A stretch of 64,000 bases of DNA, from the NCBI GenBank assembly GCA_050010595.1, contig JBEKKS010000003.1, positions 186,001 through 250,000 of the forward strand, written 5' to 3'. Shown here one piece after another: positions 16,966-23,651 of the stretch. The stretch is from Palsa-513 sp050010595. GTDB lineage: Bacteria; Actinomycetota; Thermoleophilia; Solirubrobacterales; Solirubrobacteraceae. A model generated the notes under the pieces. It saw nothing but the letters and a program-made list of their open reading frames with translations, was not told the origin of the DNA and did no database searches. Position 1 is the stretch's first letter. Each line of letters starts with the position of its first letter. Position numbers and translations under genes: made by a program.

Positions 16966-17145
16966 TTACCAGCGGCCGTACCAGCGACGCCGGCCGCTTC
17001 CGATTCCAGACTCGGCCGAACCGATGAGAAAGCCCAAAGCCCAGAGGGCAAGGGCCGCCAGCAGGATGATCCAGATGAAGTGCGCGACAAAGCCCAAGCC
17101 GCCGAAGACGACGAGGATCGCGAGTAGAACCAGTAGAGCAATCAT
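16966..17145 (-). CDS. Small hydrophobic membrane protein
   Basis: 59 residues: two membrane helices (LVLLAILVVFGGLGFVAHF and WIILLAALALWALGFLIG) followed by a glycine/arginine tail ending RRRWYGRW. It resembles the short actinobacterial 'hydrophobic protein' family induced under stress. A SigB/SigF-like promoter (GTTT-N15-GGGTAG) ends only nine bases before the ATG, so the message should be leaderless or nearly so. Flanked downstream by a strong hairpin. Confidence 0.75.
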   Translation of the reverse strand: MIALLVLLAILVVFGGLGFVAHFIWIILLAALALWALGFLIGSAESGIGSGRRRWYGRW

Positions 17146-17639
17146 GCTGTTGGCCTACCCACTGGCGCGTGAGGCAAACCGTTTGCTGCGCGGGCAGCCA
17201 GGGGTAGCTGGACTGCATGACCCAAGCAATCCCAGAGCAGCCGCAGCCTGACCCGCGGCCCGATCCCGAGCCACCGACGCCGAGACCGAACCCGGCTCCG
17301 TTGCCTGCGGACGACGCGCCAAGCATGCTGCGGGGCGCCATCTCCGGTGAGCGTTTGCGCACCGGCGAGGCGGGGTAACCGAGCAAGCGTGTGCGGCGGA
17401 AGGTTCTGCCGCCGCTTCACAGCCCGCCCGGCGGCGCGTACGCCCCCCACCGCGCCGACGGGCGGGCACCTCTTGCTTTGCGACGGGTCGACCGGCGTCG
17501 GCGGCTCGGCCGGCTCCGCCGGCACGTCGGGCGCCGACGGAGCCGGTATCTGCGGCTCGACGGGCGCCGGGACGGAAGGCCCGGCAGGCTCCGCAGGAGT
17601 CTCAGGCGCTGGTCTGGGCACCTCGAGTACGGCGCTCAT
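17142..17639 (-). CDS. Proline-rich hypothetical ORF (low confidence)
   Basis: The ATG at 17639 overlaps the stop of the membrane-protein gene upstream (ATGA). The first ~55 residues are a Pro/Ala/Glu-rich low-complexity run (PRPAPETPAEPAGPSVPAPV and similar). The second half becomes Arg-rich and runs across the promoter of the next gene, so the true 3' end may be earlier or frameshifted. No family recognised. Confidence 0.3.
   Translation of the reverse strand: MSAVLEVPRPAPETPAEPAGPSVPAPVEPQIPAPSAPDVPAEPAEPPTPVDPSQSKRCPPVGAVGGVRAAGRAVKRRQNLPPHTLARLPRLAGAQTLTGDGAPQHAWRVVRRQRSRVRSRRRWLGIGPRVRLRLLWDCLGHAVQLPLAARAANGLPHAPVGRPTA
17155..17179 (-). promoter_or_regulatory. SigB/SigF-type promoter of the small hydrophobic protein
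   Basis: On the minus strand: GTTT (17176-17179), 15 bases, GGGTAG (17155-17160). This fits the actinobacterial SigB/SigF consensus GTTT-N14..17-GGGTAT. The -10 ends nine bases before the ATG at 17145. Confidence 0.75.
17217..17378 (+). CDS. Short proline-rich ORF (low confidence)
   Basis: 53 codons: PEQPQPDPRPDPEPPTPRPN followed by a more ordinary end, MLRGAISGERLRTGEAG. It is antisense to the tail of the minus-strand proline-rich frame and divergent from the small hydrophobic protein. The RBS is weak. Periodic proline composition is the only support. Confidence 0.28.
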   Translation: MTQAIPEQPQPDPRPDPEPPTPRPNPAPLPADDAPSMLRGAISGERLRTGEAG

Positions 17640-18040
17640 GCCCGTGCGGCGCGGGATCGCGGCGTGACCACGTTCGCGATCCGGCGGATCACAGCCGCCA
17701 CCAGGGCGCCGGCGACCAGGTAGGCACATAGCGCGATACCCCAGTTCACGAGCAGGGAGAGACGCGGACCGTGAATCCGGAAGAGCGTGGTGAACGATCC
17801 GGCAAAGAAGTTCGCCGCGACGTGGATCGCGTGAACGATGCCGTTGTGGGCGTTGGCGTCCAAGAGGCGCAGAGCGATCGCCAGTGCAATCAGGGCCGCG
17901 ATCAGCCCAGCACCGAGGACAACCAAGCGCACCAGCACGCCAAACGTCGCCTCCTCAGCGGCCGCAACGGCGGCCAGCGCCGTGTCGGCGTGCTCACGGC
18001 GCCGCGCGAACCGGCGGCGTTGTGCCGGTCGAGTACTCAT
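17636..18040 (-). CDS. Hypothetical membrane protein
   Basis: 134 residues with a basic N-terminus (RRRFARRREHAD) and three hydrophobic segments: LVVLGAGLIAALIALAIALRLL, a weaker HAIHVAANFFAGSF, and LVNWGIALCAYLVAGALVAAV. Function unknown. An in-frame ATG three codons upstream (18049) is possible. Upstream on the same strand is GTTG-N15-GGGTAG, a SigB/SigF-like promoter with one -35 mismatch. Divergent from the sigma factor gene at 18164. Confidence 0.65.
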   Translation of the reverse strand: MSTRPAQRRRFARRREHADTALAAVAAAEEATFGVLVRLVVLGAGLIAALIALAIALRLLDANAHNGIVHAIHVAANFFAGSFTTLFRIHGPRLSLLVNWGIALCAYLVAGALVAAVIRRIANVVTPRSRAARA

Positions 18041-18079
18041 AGCAACCACCTTTCGTCGTGTTCCCGACTCGCATCCCGA

Positions 18080-18104
18080 CTACCCGCAGGCGCGCGTCGT
18101 CAAC
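18080..18104 (-). promoter_or_regulatory. SigB/SigF-like promoter of the hypothetical membrane protein
   Basis: Minus strand GTTG (18101-18104), 15-base spacer, GGGTAG (18080-18085), 39 bases before the ATG at 18040. One mismatch in the -35 from GTTT. Confidence 0.6.
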
Positions 18105-18163
18105 CGCCGTCGCTGGCAACTTTCGCCCGTGTCACGCTGTTTCTCGTGCAGGACAGAACCGAG

Positions 18164-18910
18164 ATGTCGAGGAACGAGGCGAACACGCGCGTCGAGATGC
18201 CTTTGCAGGAGCGCGACCCGGATGCCGCGCTCTTCGCGGCGCTGCGCGAGCACGGCGACCGCGCAGCACGCGACGCCCTGATTGGGCGCCACCTGCCGTT
18301 GGCGCGCAACCTCGCGCGCCGCTACGCCTTCACGCCGCAGCCACTCGAGGACCTCGTGCAGATCGCAAGCCTCGGCTTGGTCAAAGCCGTCGACCGCTTC
18401 GATCCTGGGCGGGGAACGAGCTTCGTGGCGTTCGCCGTTCCGACGATCGTCGGCGAGCTGCGACGCGGTATACGTGACGCCGCCTGGGCGGTGCACGTGC
18501 CGCGTAGCTTGCAGGAGCGCGTGATGGCGATCGAGCAGGCCGATCGCCGGCTCGCGAGCCAGCCCGGCGCAGCCTCCCCTACAGCCCAGGAGCTGGCCGT
18601 CGAGGCAGGCTTGACCGTCGACGAGGTGCTGGATGCCTTCGGCGCGAGGCTCGCGCGCGACTCGGTACCGCTCGACGGCGAAGCGGCTGAAACGATGCGA
18701 CGCGATCCCGCACTCGAAACGGCGCCGGAGCGCGTCGCGCTCGAGGATGCGCTGCGGCAGGTCCCGGAGCGAGAACTCACGATCTTGCGACTGCGCTTCA
18801 CCGAGGGACTGACGCAATCTGAGATCGCAGAGCGGGTCGGGCTCTCGCAGGTGCGCGTCTCACGCCTCCTGCGCGCGACGCTCGACTCGTTGCGAGCGGG
18901 GATCAGTTAG
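18164..18910 (+). CDS. SigB/SigF/SigG-family sigma factor (first copy)
   Basis: 248 residues. Region 2: LIGRHLPLARNLARRYAFTP, QPLEDLVQIASLGLVKAVDR, FDPGRGTSFVAFAVPTIVGE. Region 3: WAVHVPRSLQERVMAIEQAD. Region 4: LPERELTILRLRF-like followed by LTQSEIAERVGLSQVRVSRL. These are signatures of the stress/sporulation sigma group controlled by partner switching. It ends at 18910, and the anti-sigma gene on the other strand ends at 18911, so the two abut tail to tail. The ATG at 18164 is chosen by domain start; the upstream open frame is spurious. Confidence 0.93.
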   Translation: MSRNEANTRVEMPLQERDPDAALFAALREHGDRAARDALIGRHLPLARNLARRYAFTPQPLEDLVQIASLGLVKAVDRFDPGRGTSFVAFAVPTIVGELRRGIRDAAWAVHVPRSLQERVMAIEQADRRLASQPGAASPTAQELAVEAGLTVDEVLDAFGARLARDSVPLDGEAAETMRRDPALETAPERVALEDALRQVPERELTILRLRFTEGLTQSEIAERVGLSQVRVSRLLRATLDSLRAGIS

Positions 18911-19774
18911 TCAGCGCTGGGCGAGCATGACCAGCTCGAGCAGCTCGTGGCCGTCGTCGAGCTCGCGCGTATCGACCTCGTCGACGAGCCGCTCGATCAC
19001 AGGACCAATCTCGCCGATCGTCGAGCTTGCCAGCGCTTCCCGCGCCCCTCCGGAGACGAGTGGACCGAACACAAGCTCGAGCCTCCCGGCTTCGCCCCGC
19101 GCGGCGAATACGACGCCGTCGCCGGCCGAGACCGGCTCGAGCTGAGCGGCGAGCGCATCCGCCAGAAGCTGTGCGTCGGAGAGCCGATCGATCGAGAAGC
19201 CGGCGCGCGCAGCCAACGTGCAGATGACGCGGTCGATCAGGTCGACGCCGAGACTAGCCGGTACGAGCTGCAGCTTTACCTCGCCGTCCGGATGCGCCGG
19301 CCAGGCGAAACCGGTGGGGCCATCGTTGCGTGCCCGAGGCTCAGCCTCATGCGCAATGAGACGGAAGCCCAGCACCACCTCAAACCCGACGGGCTCACGG
19401 GTGCGCAGCTCGACACGATCCGCGAGCGCCTCCATCACAGCGAGGCCGAGCCCGTGACCCGGGCCACGGCCCTCGCTCTGGGCCGTCGCGCCTGCCTCAA
19501 TATCCGCGGCCGACTCGAGGCCCTGTCCTCGATCTCCCACAACCACTTCGAGCTCGTCGGGGTACAGGCGAAACTCCACCTCGAGCGGCCCCTCAGCCCC
19601 AGCGTAAGCGTGGAGCACAACATTGTTCGCGGCCTCGCTGACAGCTGTCTTGAGGTCGTCGAGCGAATCGGTCAGCGTGGTCGCGGCGACCACCCCGGCG
19701 AGAACCTCGCGCACGATCGCGACGTTCTCGGCGCGCGCTGCGAGCGCAAGCCTCACTGTCGGGGGCGAGCTCAT
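18911..19774 (-). CDS. RsbW-like anti-sigma ATP-binding protein with duplicated domain
   Basis: 287 residues. The N-terminal ~140 form a HATPase_c_2 kinase domain: N-box KTAVSEAANNVVLHAY, G1 VVVGDRGQGL, G2 GPGHGLGLAVMEAL. The C-terminal ~130 (VDLIDRVICTLAARAGFSID, then DAQLLADALAA and GRLELVFGPL) resembles a second such domain that has lost the N-box and ATP motifs. RsbW proteins bind a SigB-type factor and phosphorylate a STAS antagonist. It lies 136 bp downstream of the second sigma gene on the same strand. An in-frame ATG at 19927 would overlap that gene; MSSPPTV at 19774 suits the domain. Confidence 0.85.
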   Translation of the reverse strand: MSSPPTVRLALAARAENVAIVREVLAGVVAATTLTDSLDDLKTAVSEAANNVVLHAYAGAEGPLEVEFRLYPDELEVVVGDRGQGLESAADIEAGATAQSEGRGPGHGLGLAVMEALADRVELRTREPVGFEVVLGFRLIAHEAEPRARNDGPTGFAWPAHPDGEVKLQLVPASLGVDLIDRVICTLAARAGFSIDRLSDAQLLADALAAQLEPVSAGDGVVFAARGEAGRLELVFGPLVSGGAREALASSTIGEIGPVIERLVDEVDTRELDDGHELLELVMLAQR

Positions 19775-19910
19775 CGCGCTTCGCGGTTCGCGCGCAGGCG
19801 CGATTTGGACCTCCACCAGGACATGTGTTTCTCGCCGATCCCGCAGCACCTGCCGCGTACGCCCACGGTAGCGCCTGGCCGCGACGCCTCGCACCGCGCG
19901 CGGCATCGGC

Positions 19911-20684
19911 TCACGGCTCGTCGCCATCTTGCGCCCGCGTCAGGATCCGCAAGTGCTCGAGCGCATGGCGCAGCAGCCGCGAGACCTGCATCTGCGAAAC
20001 GCCGATGCGCTGCGCGATCTCGGACTGAGTCAAGTCCTCGCCGAAGCGGAGCGCCAGCACCGTGCGCTCGCGCTCGCTGATGTGAGCGAGCGCGCCGGCG
20101 ACCGTAGCGCTCGCCTCGACGAGCTCGTAACCGTCGTCGATGTCACCGAGGGAGTCGGCGTAGCTGAGTTGATCGTCCTCGGCATTCGTAGACCGGGGCG
20201 CGTCAAGCGACATCGCACCGTAGGCGTTGGCGGCACGCATCGCGTCGAGCACCTGCTCGGCATCGAGCTCGAGATACTGGGCAAGTTCGCTCACGCTCGG
20301 CGCGCGGCCGCTCTCGACGGTGATCCTCCGCTGGGCGTTCTCGATCGCAAGCACGTTCTCCTGCGTGCGACGCGGAACGTGGACGTCCCAGCAACAGTCG
20401 CGGAAGTAACGGCGCAGCTCGCCGAGAATCGTCGGCACGGCAAACGAGGCGAAGGCAACACCACGATCGGGGTCGAAGCGGTCAATCGCCTTCACGAGCC
20501 CGAGGGCGGCAACCTGGACGAGGTCATCGAGCGGCTCGGAGGAACGCTCATAGCGGCGTGCGAGGCTTCGGGCGAGCGGCATGAATTCCCGGACCAGCGC
20601 GGCGCGCGCGGCCTCGCTGTCGCGATTGCGCCAGAGCGCTGATGCGCCGCTCGCATCGCGTCGAAGCGTGGTGCTTGAACTCAT
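19911..20684 (-). CDS. SigB/SigF/SigG-family sigma factor (second copy)
   Basis: 257 residues, clearly paralogous to the 18164 gene: FMPLARSLARRYERSSEPLD, DLVQVAALGLVKAIDRFDPD, VAFASFAVPTILGELRRYFR, CCWDVHVPRRTQENVLAIEN and region 4 TQSEIAQRIGVSQMQVSRLL. The ATG at 20684 is preceded by GAAAGGAACGTG. The longer frame to 21053 is not coding. It is followed on the same strand by the RsbW-like gene, the usual order for a sigma/anti-sigma operon. Confidence 0.93.
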   Translation of the reverse strand: MSSSTTLRRDASGASALWRNRDSEAARAALVREFMPLARSLARRYERSSEPLDDLVQVAALGLVKAIDRFDPDRGVAFASFAVPTILGELRRYFRDCCWDVHVPRRTQENVLAIENAQRRITVESGRAPSVSELAQYLELDAEQVLDAMRAANAYGAMSLDAPRSTNAEDDQLSYADSLGDIDDGYELVEASATVAGALAHISERERTVLALRFGEDLTQSEIAQRIGVSQMQVSRLLRHALEHLRILTRAQDGDEP

Positions 20685-20799
20685 CACGTTCCTTTCGTCG
20701 GGTGAGCTTCTGGCGTGCAACATGCACCCCGTCAGGAGTGGAGTACCCAGCCGCGCCGTTTCTATGCCTAGTCGAGCGCGAAGCTGCGAGGATGCGGCC

Positions 20800-21129
20800 G
20801 TGGACGGTGAGAGGAGCGAGCGCCTGGCGCGCAATGAGTCGACTTTCCGCGACATCAACGAGCGGATCGAGTCAGGACGGCTACCGGCCGAGGCGAGCAA
20901 GGAGCTGGCGTTCTGCTGTGAATGCGCGCAGCTCGGCTGCAACCAGCTGATCGAGGTTTCGATCGGGGCGTACGAGCGGGTGCGCGCCAACCCGCGCCGC
21001 TTCTTGCTCGAACACGGGCACGAGATGGCAGGCGTGGAGAAAGTCGTCGACACGCAGCCGAAGTACGTCGTTGTCGAGAAGACCGGTCACGCCGGCGAGG
21101 TCGCCGAGGAAGCCGACCCGCGCGGGTAG
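20800..21129 (+). CDS. Conserved hypothetical protein with CxC...C motif
   Basis: 109 residues: RLARNESTFRDINERIES, then ELAFCCECAQLGCNQLIEVS and AYERVRANPRRFLLEHGHE. It matches in style a small family frequent in this bacterial group, with a Cys-rich patch that might bind zinc. GTG at 20800 is supported by GAGG eight bases upstream; an in-frame ATG at 20764 is the alternative. Convergent with the next anti-sigma-like gene (stops 2 bp apart). Function unknown. Confidence 0.65.
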   Translation: MDGERSERLARNESTFRDINERIESGRLPAEASKELAFCCECAQLGCNQLIEVSIGAYERVRANPRRFLLEHGHEMAGVEKVVDTQPKYVVVEKTGHAGEVAEEADPRG

Positions 21130-21130
21130 C

Positions 21131-21574
21131 TCAGCGGTCGAGGCGGAAGCGCATCCGCACGACGAGCCCGCCCGCACTACCACGCTCCAGATCGAAGCCG
21201 TCGGCGCTCTGCGCGATCAGCGCCAACCCAAGCCCGAGGCCTGGGTTGTTGCGCGTCGCACGCAATCCGCTGCCATTGTCGCTAACGGTCACGGTCAGCT
21301 CGCCGCGGGCTGCGCTCGCTGTCAGCTCGACTCGCCCCGGCACGGCGCCGTCGCGATAGGCGTGCACGACTGCGTTTGTCACGGCCTCGGAGACGGCCAG
21401 CGCTATCGCCGACAGGAGGTCCGGGCCGGCACCGTGCTCACGCGCGTAAGCGGTGATCGCGGCGCGGGCCTTGCCCGGAGCCGCGTGGCGAGCGACGTAG
21501 CTGAAGTGGCGGCTGCCGCCGAGCGCAGTCCCGTGCGGATCGCTCGGCGGAACCCTCATCGGCTTGCGACGCAT
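21131..21574 (-). CDS. HATPase_c_2 anti-sigma-like ATP-binding protein
   Basis: 147 residues: SYVARHAAPGKARAAITAYA, N-box IALAVSEAVTNAVVHAYRDG, G1 TVSDNGSGLRATRNNPGLGL and G2-type GLALIAQSADGF. This is a minimal RsbW/SpoIIAB kinase. With the STAS protein (26236) and the SpoIIE phosphatase (23652) it supplies a second set of partner-switching parts. An ATG at 21559 is an alternative start. Confidence 0.88.
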   Translation of the reverse strand: MRRKPMRVPPSDPHGTALGGSRHFSYVARHAAPGKARAAITAYAREHGAGPDLLSAIALAVSEAVTNAVVHAYRDGAVPGRVELTASAARGELTVTVSDNGSGLRATRNNPGLGLGLALIAQSADGFDLERGSAGGLVVRMRFRLDR

Positions 21575-21805
21575 CGCATGCGTCGTTCGCGAACAACGCC
21601 GGGCTCGCGCGCTTGCGGCCGCCGGGGCGACCTAAAGCAGCGACTTGCGTGGCCGTCGACGCCGATTTGTGCCAGATGGGGCACGCGCATACAGTCAGTG
21701 TTTCCCCATTCGCACTCGCTTACGCAGGTTCTTTGACGCGACTCCTGCGGGCCCCTCCTTTGGGCGGGATGTTTCGCCGGCAGGCGTGGTGGGAAATAAG
21801 CGGCC

Positions 21806-23581
21806 ATGGCGTCAGCCGTAGTAGACACCTCTGCAGCATCCGGCGGTCGCTCGACGACGATCGAGACCAAGGTTCCAGCGCGCCTCGATCGCCTGCCCTG
21901 GTCACGGTTCCACTGGCTTGTCGTGATCGGCCTCGGCACCGTGTGGACGCTCGACGGCCTCGAGGTGACGATCGTCGGCAGCATCGGGGCTCGCCTCACT
22001 CAACCCGGTGCCGGACTCGGGCTCACTGCCAGCACGCTCGGCAGCGCCGCCGCAACCTACGTTGCGGGCGCCTGCGTGGGTGCCCTCTTCTTCGGCCAGC
22101 TGACGGATCGATTCGGGCGTAAACGGCTCTTCACCCTGACGCTCGGGCTCTATATCTGCGCGACGATCGCGACCGCGTTCTCGTTCGCCCCGTGGTACTT
22201 CCTCGCGCTGCGCTTCGTCACCGGCATGGGCATCGGCGGCGAGTACGCAGCGATCAACTCGGCGATCGACGAGCTCATTCCGGCCCGGGTCCGCGGTCGC
22301 GTCGATCTGATGATCAACGGCAGCTACTGGCTAGGGGCGCTGATCGGCGGCGTCGGCTCGATCTTTCTGCTGAACACGTCGCTCTTCCCGGCCAACCTGG
22401 GCTGGCGCCTCGCGTTCGGTATCGGAGCGGTGCTGGGCTTGGCGATGATCCTGATTCGCCGCAACCTGCCGGAGAGCCCTCGCTGGCTCTATATCCACGG
22501 TCGCAACGAGGAAGCCGAACAAGTCGTTGCGCAAATCGAAGCCGATGTCGAGCGCCAGACGGGCAAGAAGCTCGACGAGCCTCGCGAGAGCATCGAGGTC
22601 CATCCGCGGCAGACGGTCCCGTTCCGGGAGATCGCGCGCGTCGCAATCCGAAAATACCCGCGACGAACGATGCTCGGGCTCGCGCTCTTCGTCGGGCAGG
22701 CGTTCCTCTACAACGCGATCACTTTCGACCTTGGCACGATCCTTGCCGGGTTCTTCGGCGTCGGCTCCGGCAACGTCCCCTATTTCGTACTCCTGTTCGC
22801 CGCCGGCAACCTGCTTGGCCCGCTGACGCTCGGACGCCTCTTCGACACCGTCGGACGCAAGCCGATGATCAGCGTCACCTACCTCGGGTCGGCCGCAGTC
22901 GCGGCTGTGCTCGGGGTGCTGCTGCTGAACGGCGGCCTCGACCGCTGGTCGTTCATCGCAATCGTCGGGGTGACCTTCTTCCTCGCCTCGGCCGGCGCGA
23001 GCTCGGCCTATCTGACGGTGAGCGAGATCTTCCCGATGGAAACTCGCGCCCTGTCGATCGCCTTCTTCTATGCCGTCGGGACCGGGATCGGCGGGATCAC
23101 CGGTCCGCTTCTGTTCGGCAACCTGATCAACTCCGGGCGCGAGAGCGAGGTCGCAATCGGCTTCTTCATCGGGGCCGCGATGATGGCGCTTGGCGGGATC
23201 GCGGAGATCGCCTTCGGCGTCCGCTCCGAGCAGAAGTCGCTGGAGGCGATAGCGGAGCCGCTCAGCGCCGAGCGAACCGACAGCGGCCCTACCCGCCCCG
23301 CACGCCGGTACAGCGTCGGCGCGGGGACACAGCGCTGGCAGACCGGCATGTCGATGCCGGCCCAGGGGCGGTCCGACAGCCTCGTGCGCGAGGTCGAGGC
23401 GCTCGTGAGCGCGCTCGGCGAGCGCGAGGGCAGCGCGCGACGGCGTGAGCTGCGCCGTTCCAGCGGCAGCCGCTACTGGGGCCCGGGGCACTTCGACGCC
23501 GTGCTACGGGACGCGCTACGCAGCGGCGAGATCCAGCGGGTCGGCCGCAGTCGCTACAGCCGGCGAGAAGACACCCGTTGA
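21806..23581 (+). CDS. MFS sugar/metabolite transporter with basic C-terminal extension
   Basis: 591 residues. The first ~470 are a 12-TM MFS of the sugar-porter/metabolite:H+ symporter kind: GQLTDRFGRKRLFTLTLGLY, FVTGMGIGGEYAAINSAIDE, LFDTVGRKPMISVTYLGSA, SEIFPMETRALSIAFFYAVG. The last ~95 residues are cytoplasmic, and end in a compact segment resembling a winged-helix: EVEALVSALGEREGSARR, then GPGHFDAVLRDALRSGEIQR and VGRSRYS. Substrate unknown. No RBS-like ambiguity; ATG at 21806. Confidence 0.85.
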   Translation: MASAVVDTSAASGGRSTTIETKVPARLDRLPWSRFHWLVVIGLGTVWTLDGLEVTIVGSIGARLTQPGAGLGLTASTLGSAAATYVAGACVGALFFGQLTDRFGRKRLFTLTLGLYICATIATAFSFAPWYFLALRFVTGMGIGGEYAAINSAIDELIPARVRGRVDLMINGSYWLGALIGGVGSIFLLNTSLFPANLGWRLAFGIGAVLGLAMILIRRNLPESPRWLYIHGRNEEAEQVVAQIEADVERQTGKKLDEPRESIEVHPRQTVPFREIARVAIRKYPRRTMLGLALFVGQAFLYNAITFDLGTILAGFFGVGSGNVPYFVLLFAAGNLLGPLTLGRLFDTVGRKPMISVTYLGSAAVAAVLGVLLLNGGLDRWSFIAIVGVTFFLASAGASSAYLTVSEIFPMETRALSIAFFYAVGTGIGGITGPLLFGNLINSGRESEVAIGFFIGAAMMALGGIAEIAFGVRSEQKSLEAIAEPLSAERTDSGPTRPARRYSVGAGTQRWQTGMSMPAQGRSDSLVREVEALVSALGEREGSARRRELRRSSGSRYWGPGHFDAVLRDALRSGEIQRVGRSRYSRREDTR

Positions 23582-23651
23582 ACCAACCTCTGGCGGGCCG
23601 TGATAATGGCCGCCTTGTGGACCTCATGCCCCGCACGGTAGGTCGGTAGCG

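Noticed and set aside
17347..17723. Plus-strand frames across the proline-rich region
   Set aside because: Gly/Ala/Arg-rich shadows of the minus-strand proline-rich segment.
21772..21800. GTTT-N16-GGGAAA before the MFS gene at 21806 as another SigB/SigF promoter
   Set aside because: The -10 departs from GGGTAW at a key base; not strong enough to include with the six sites.
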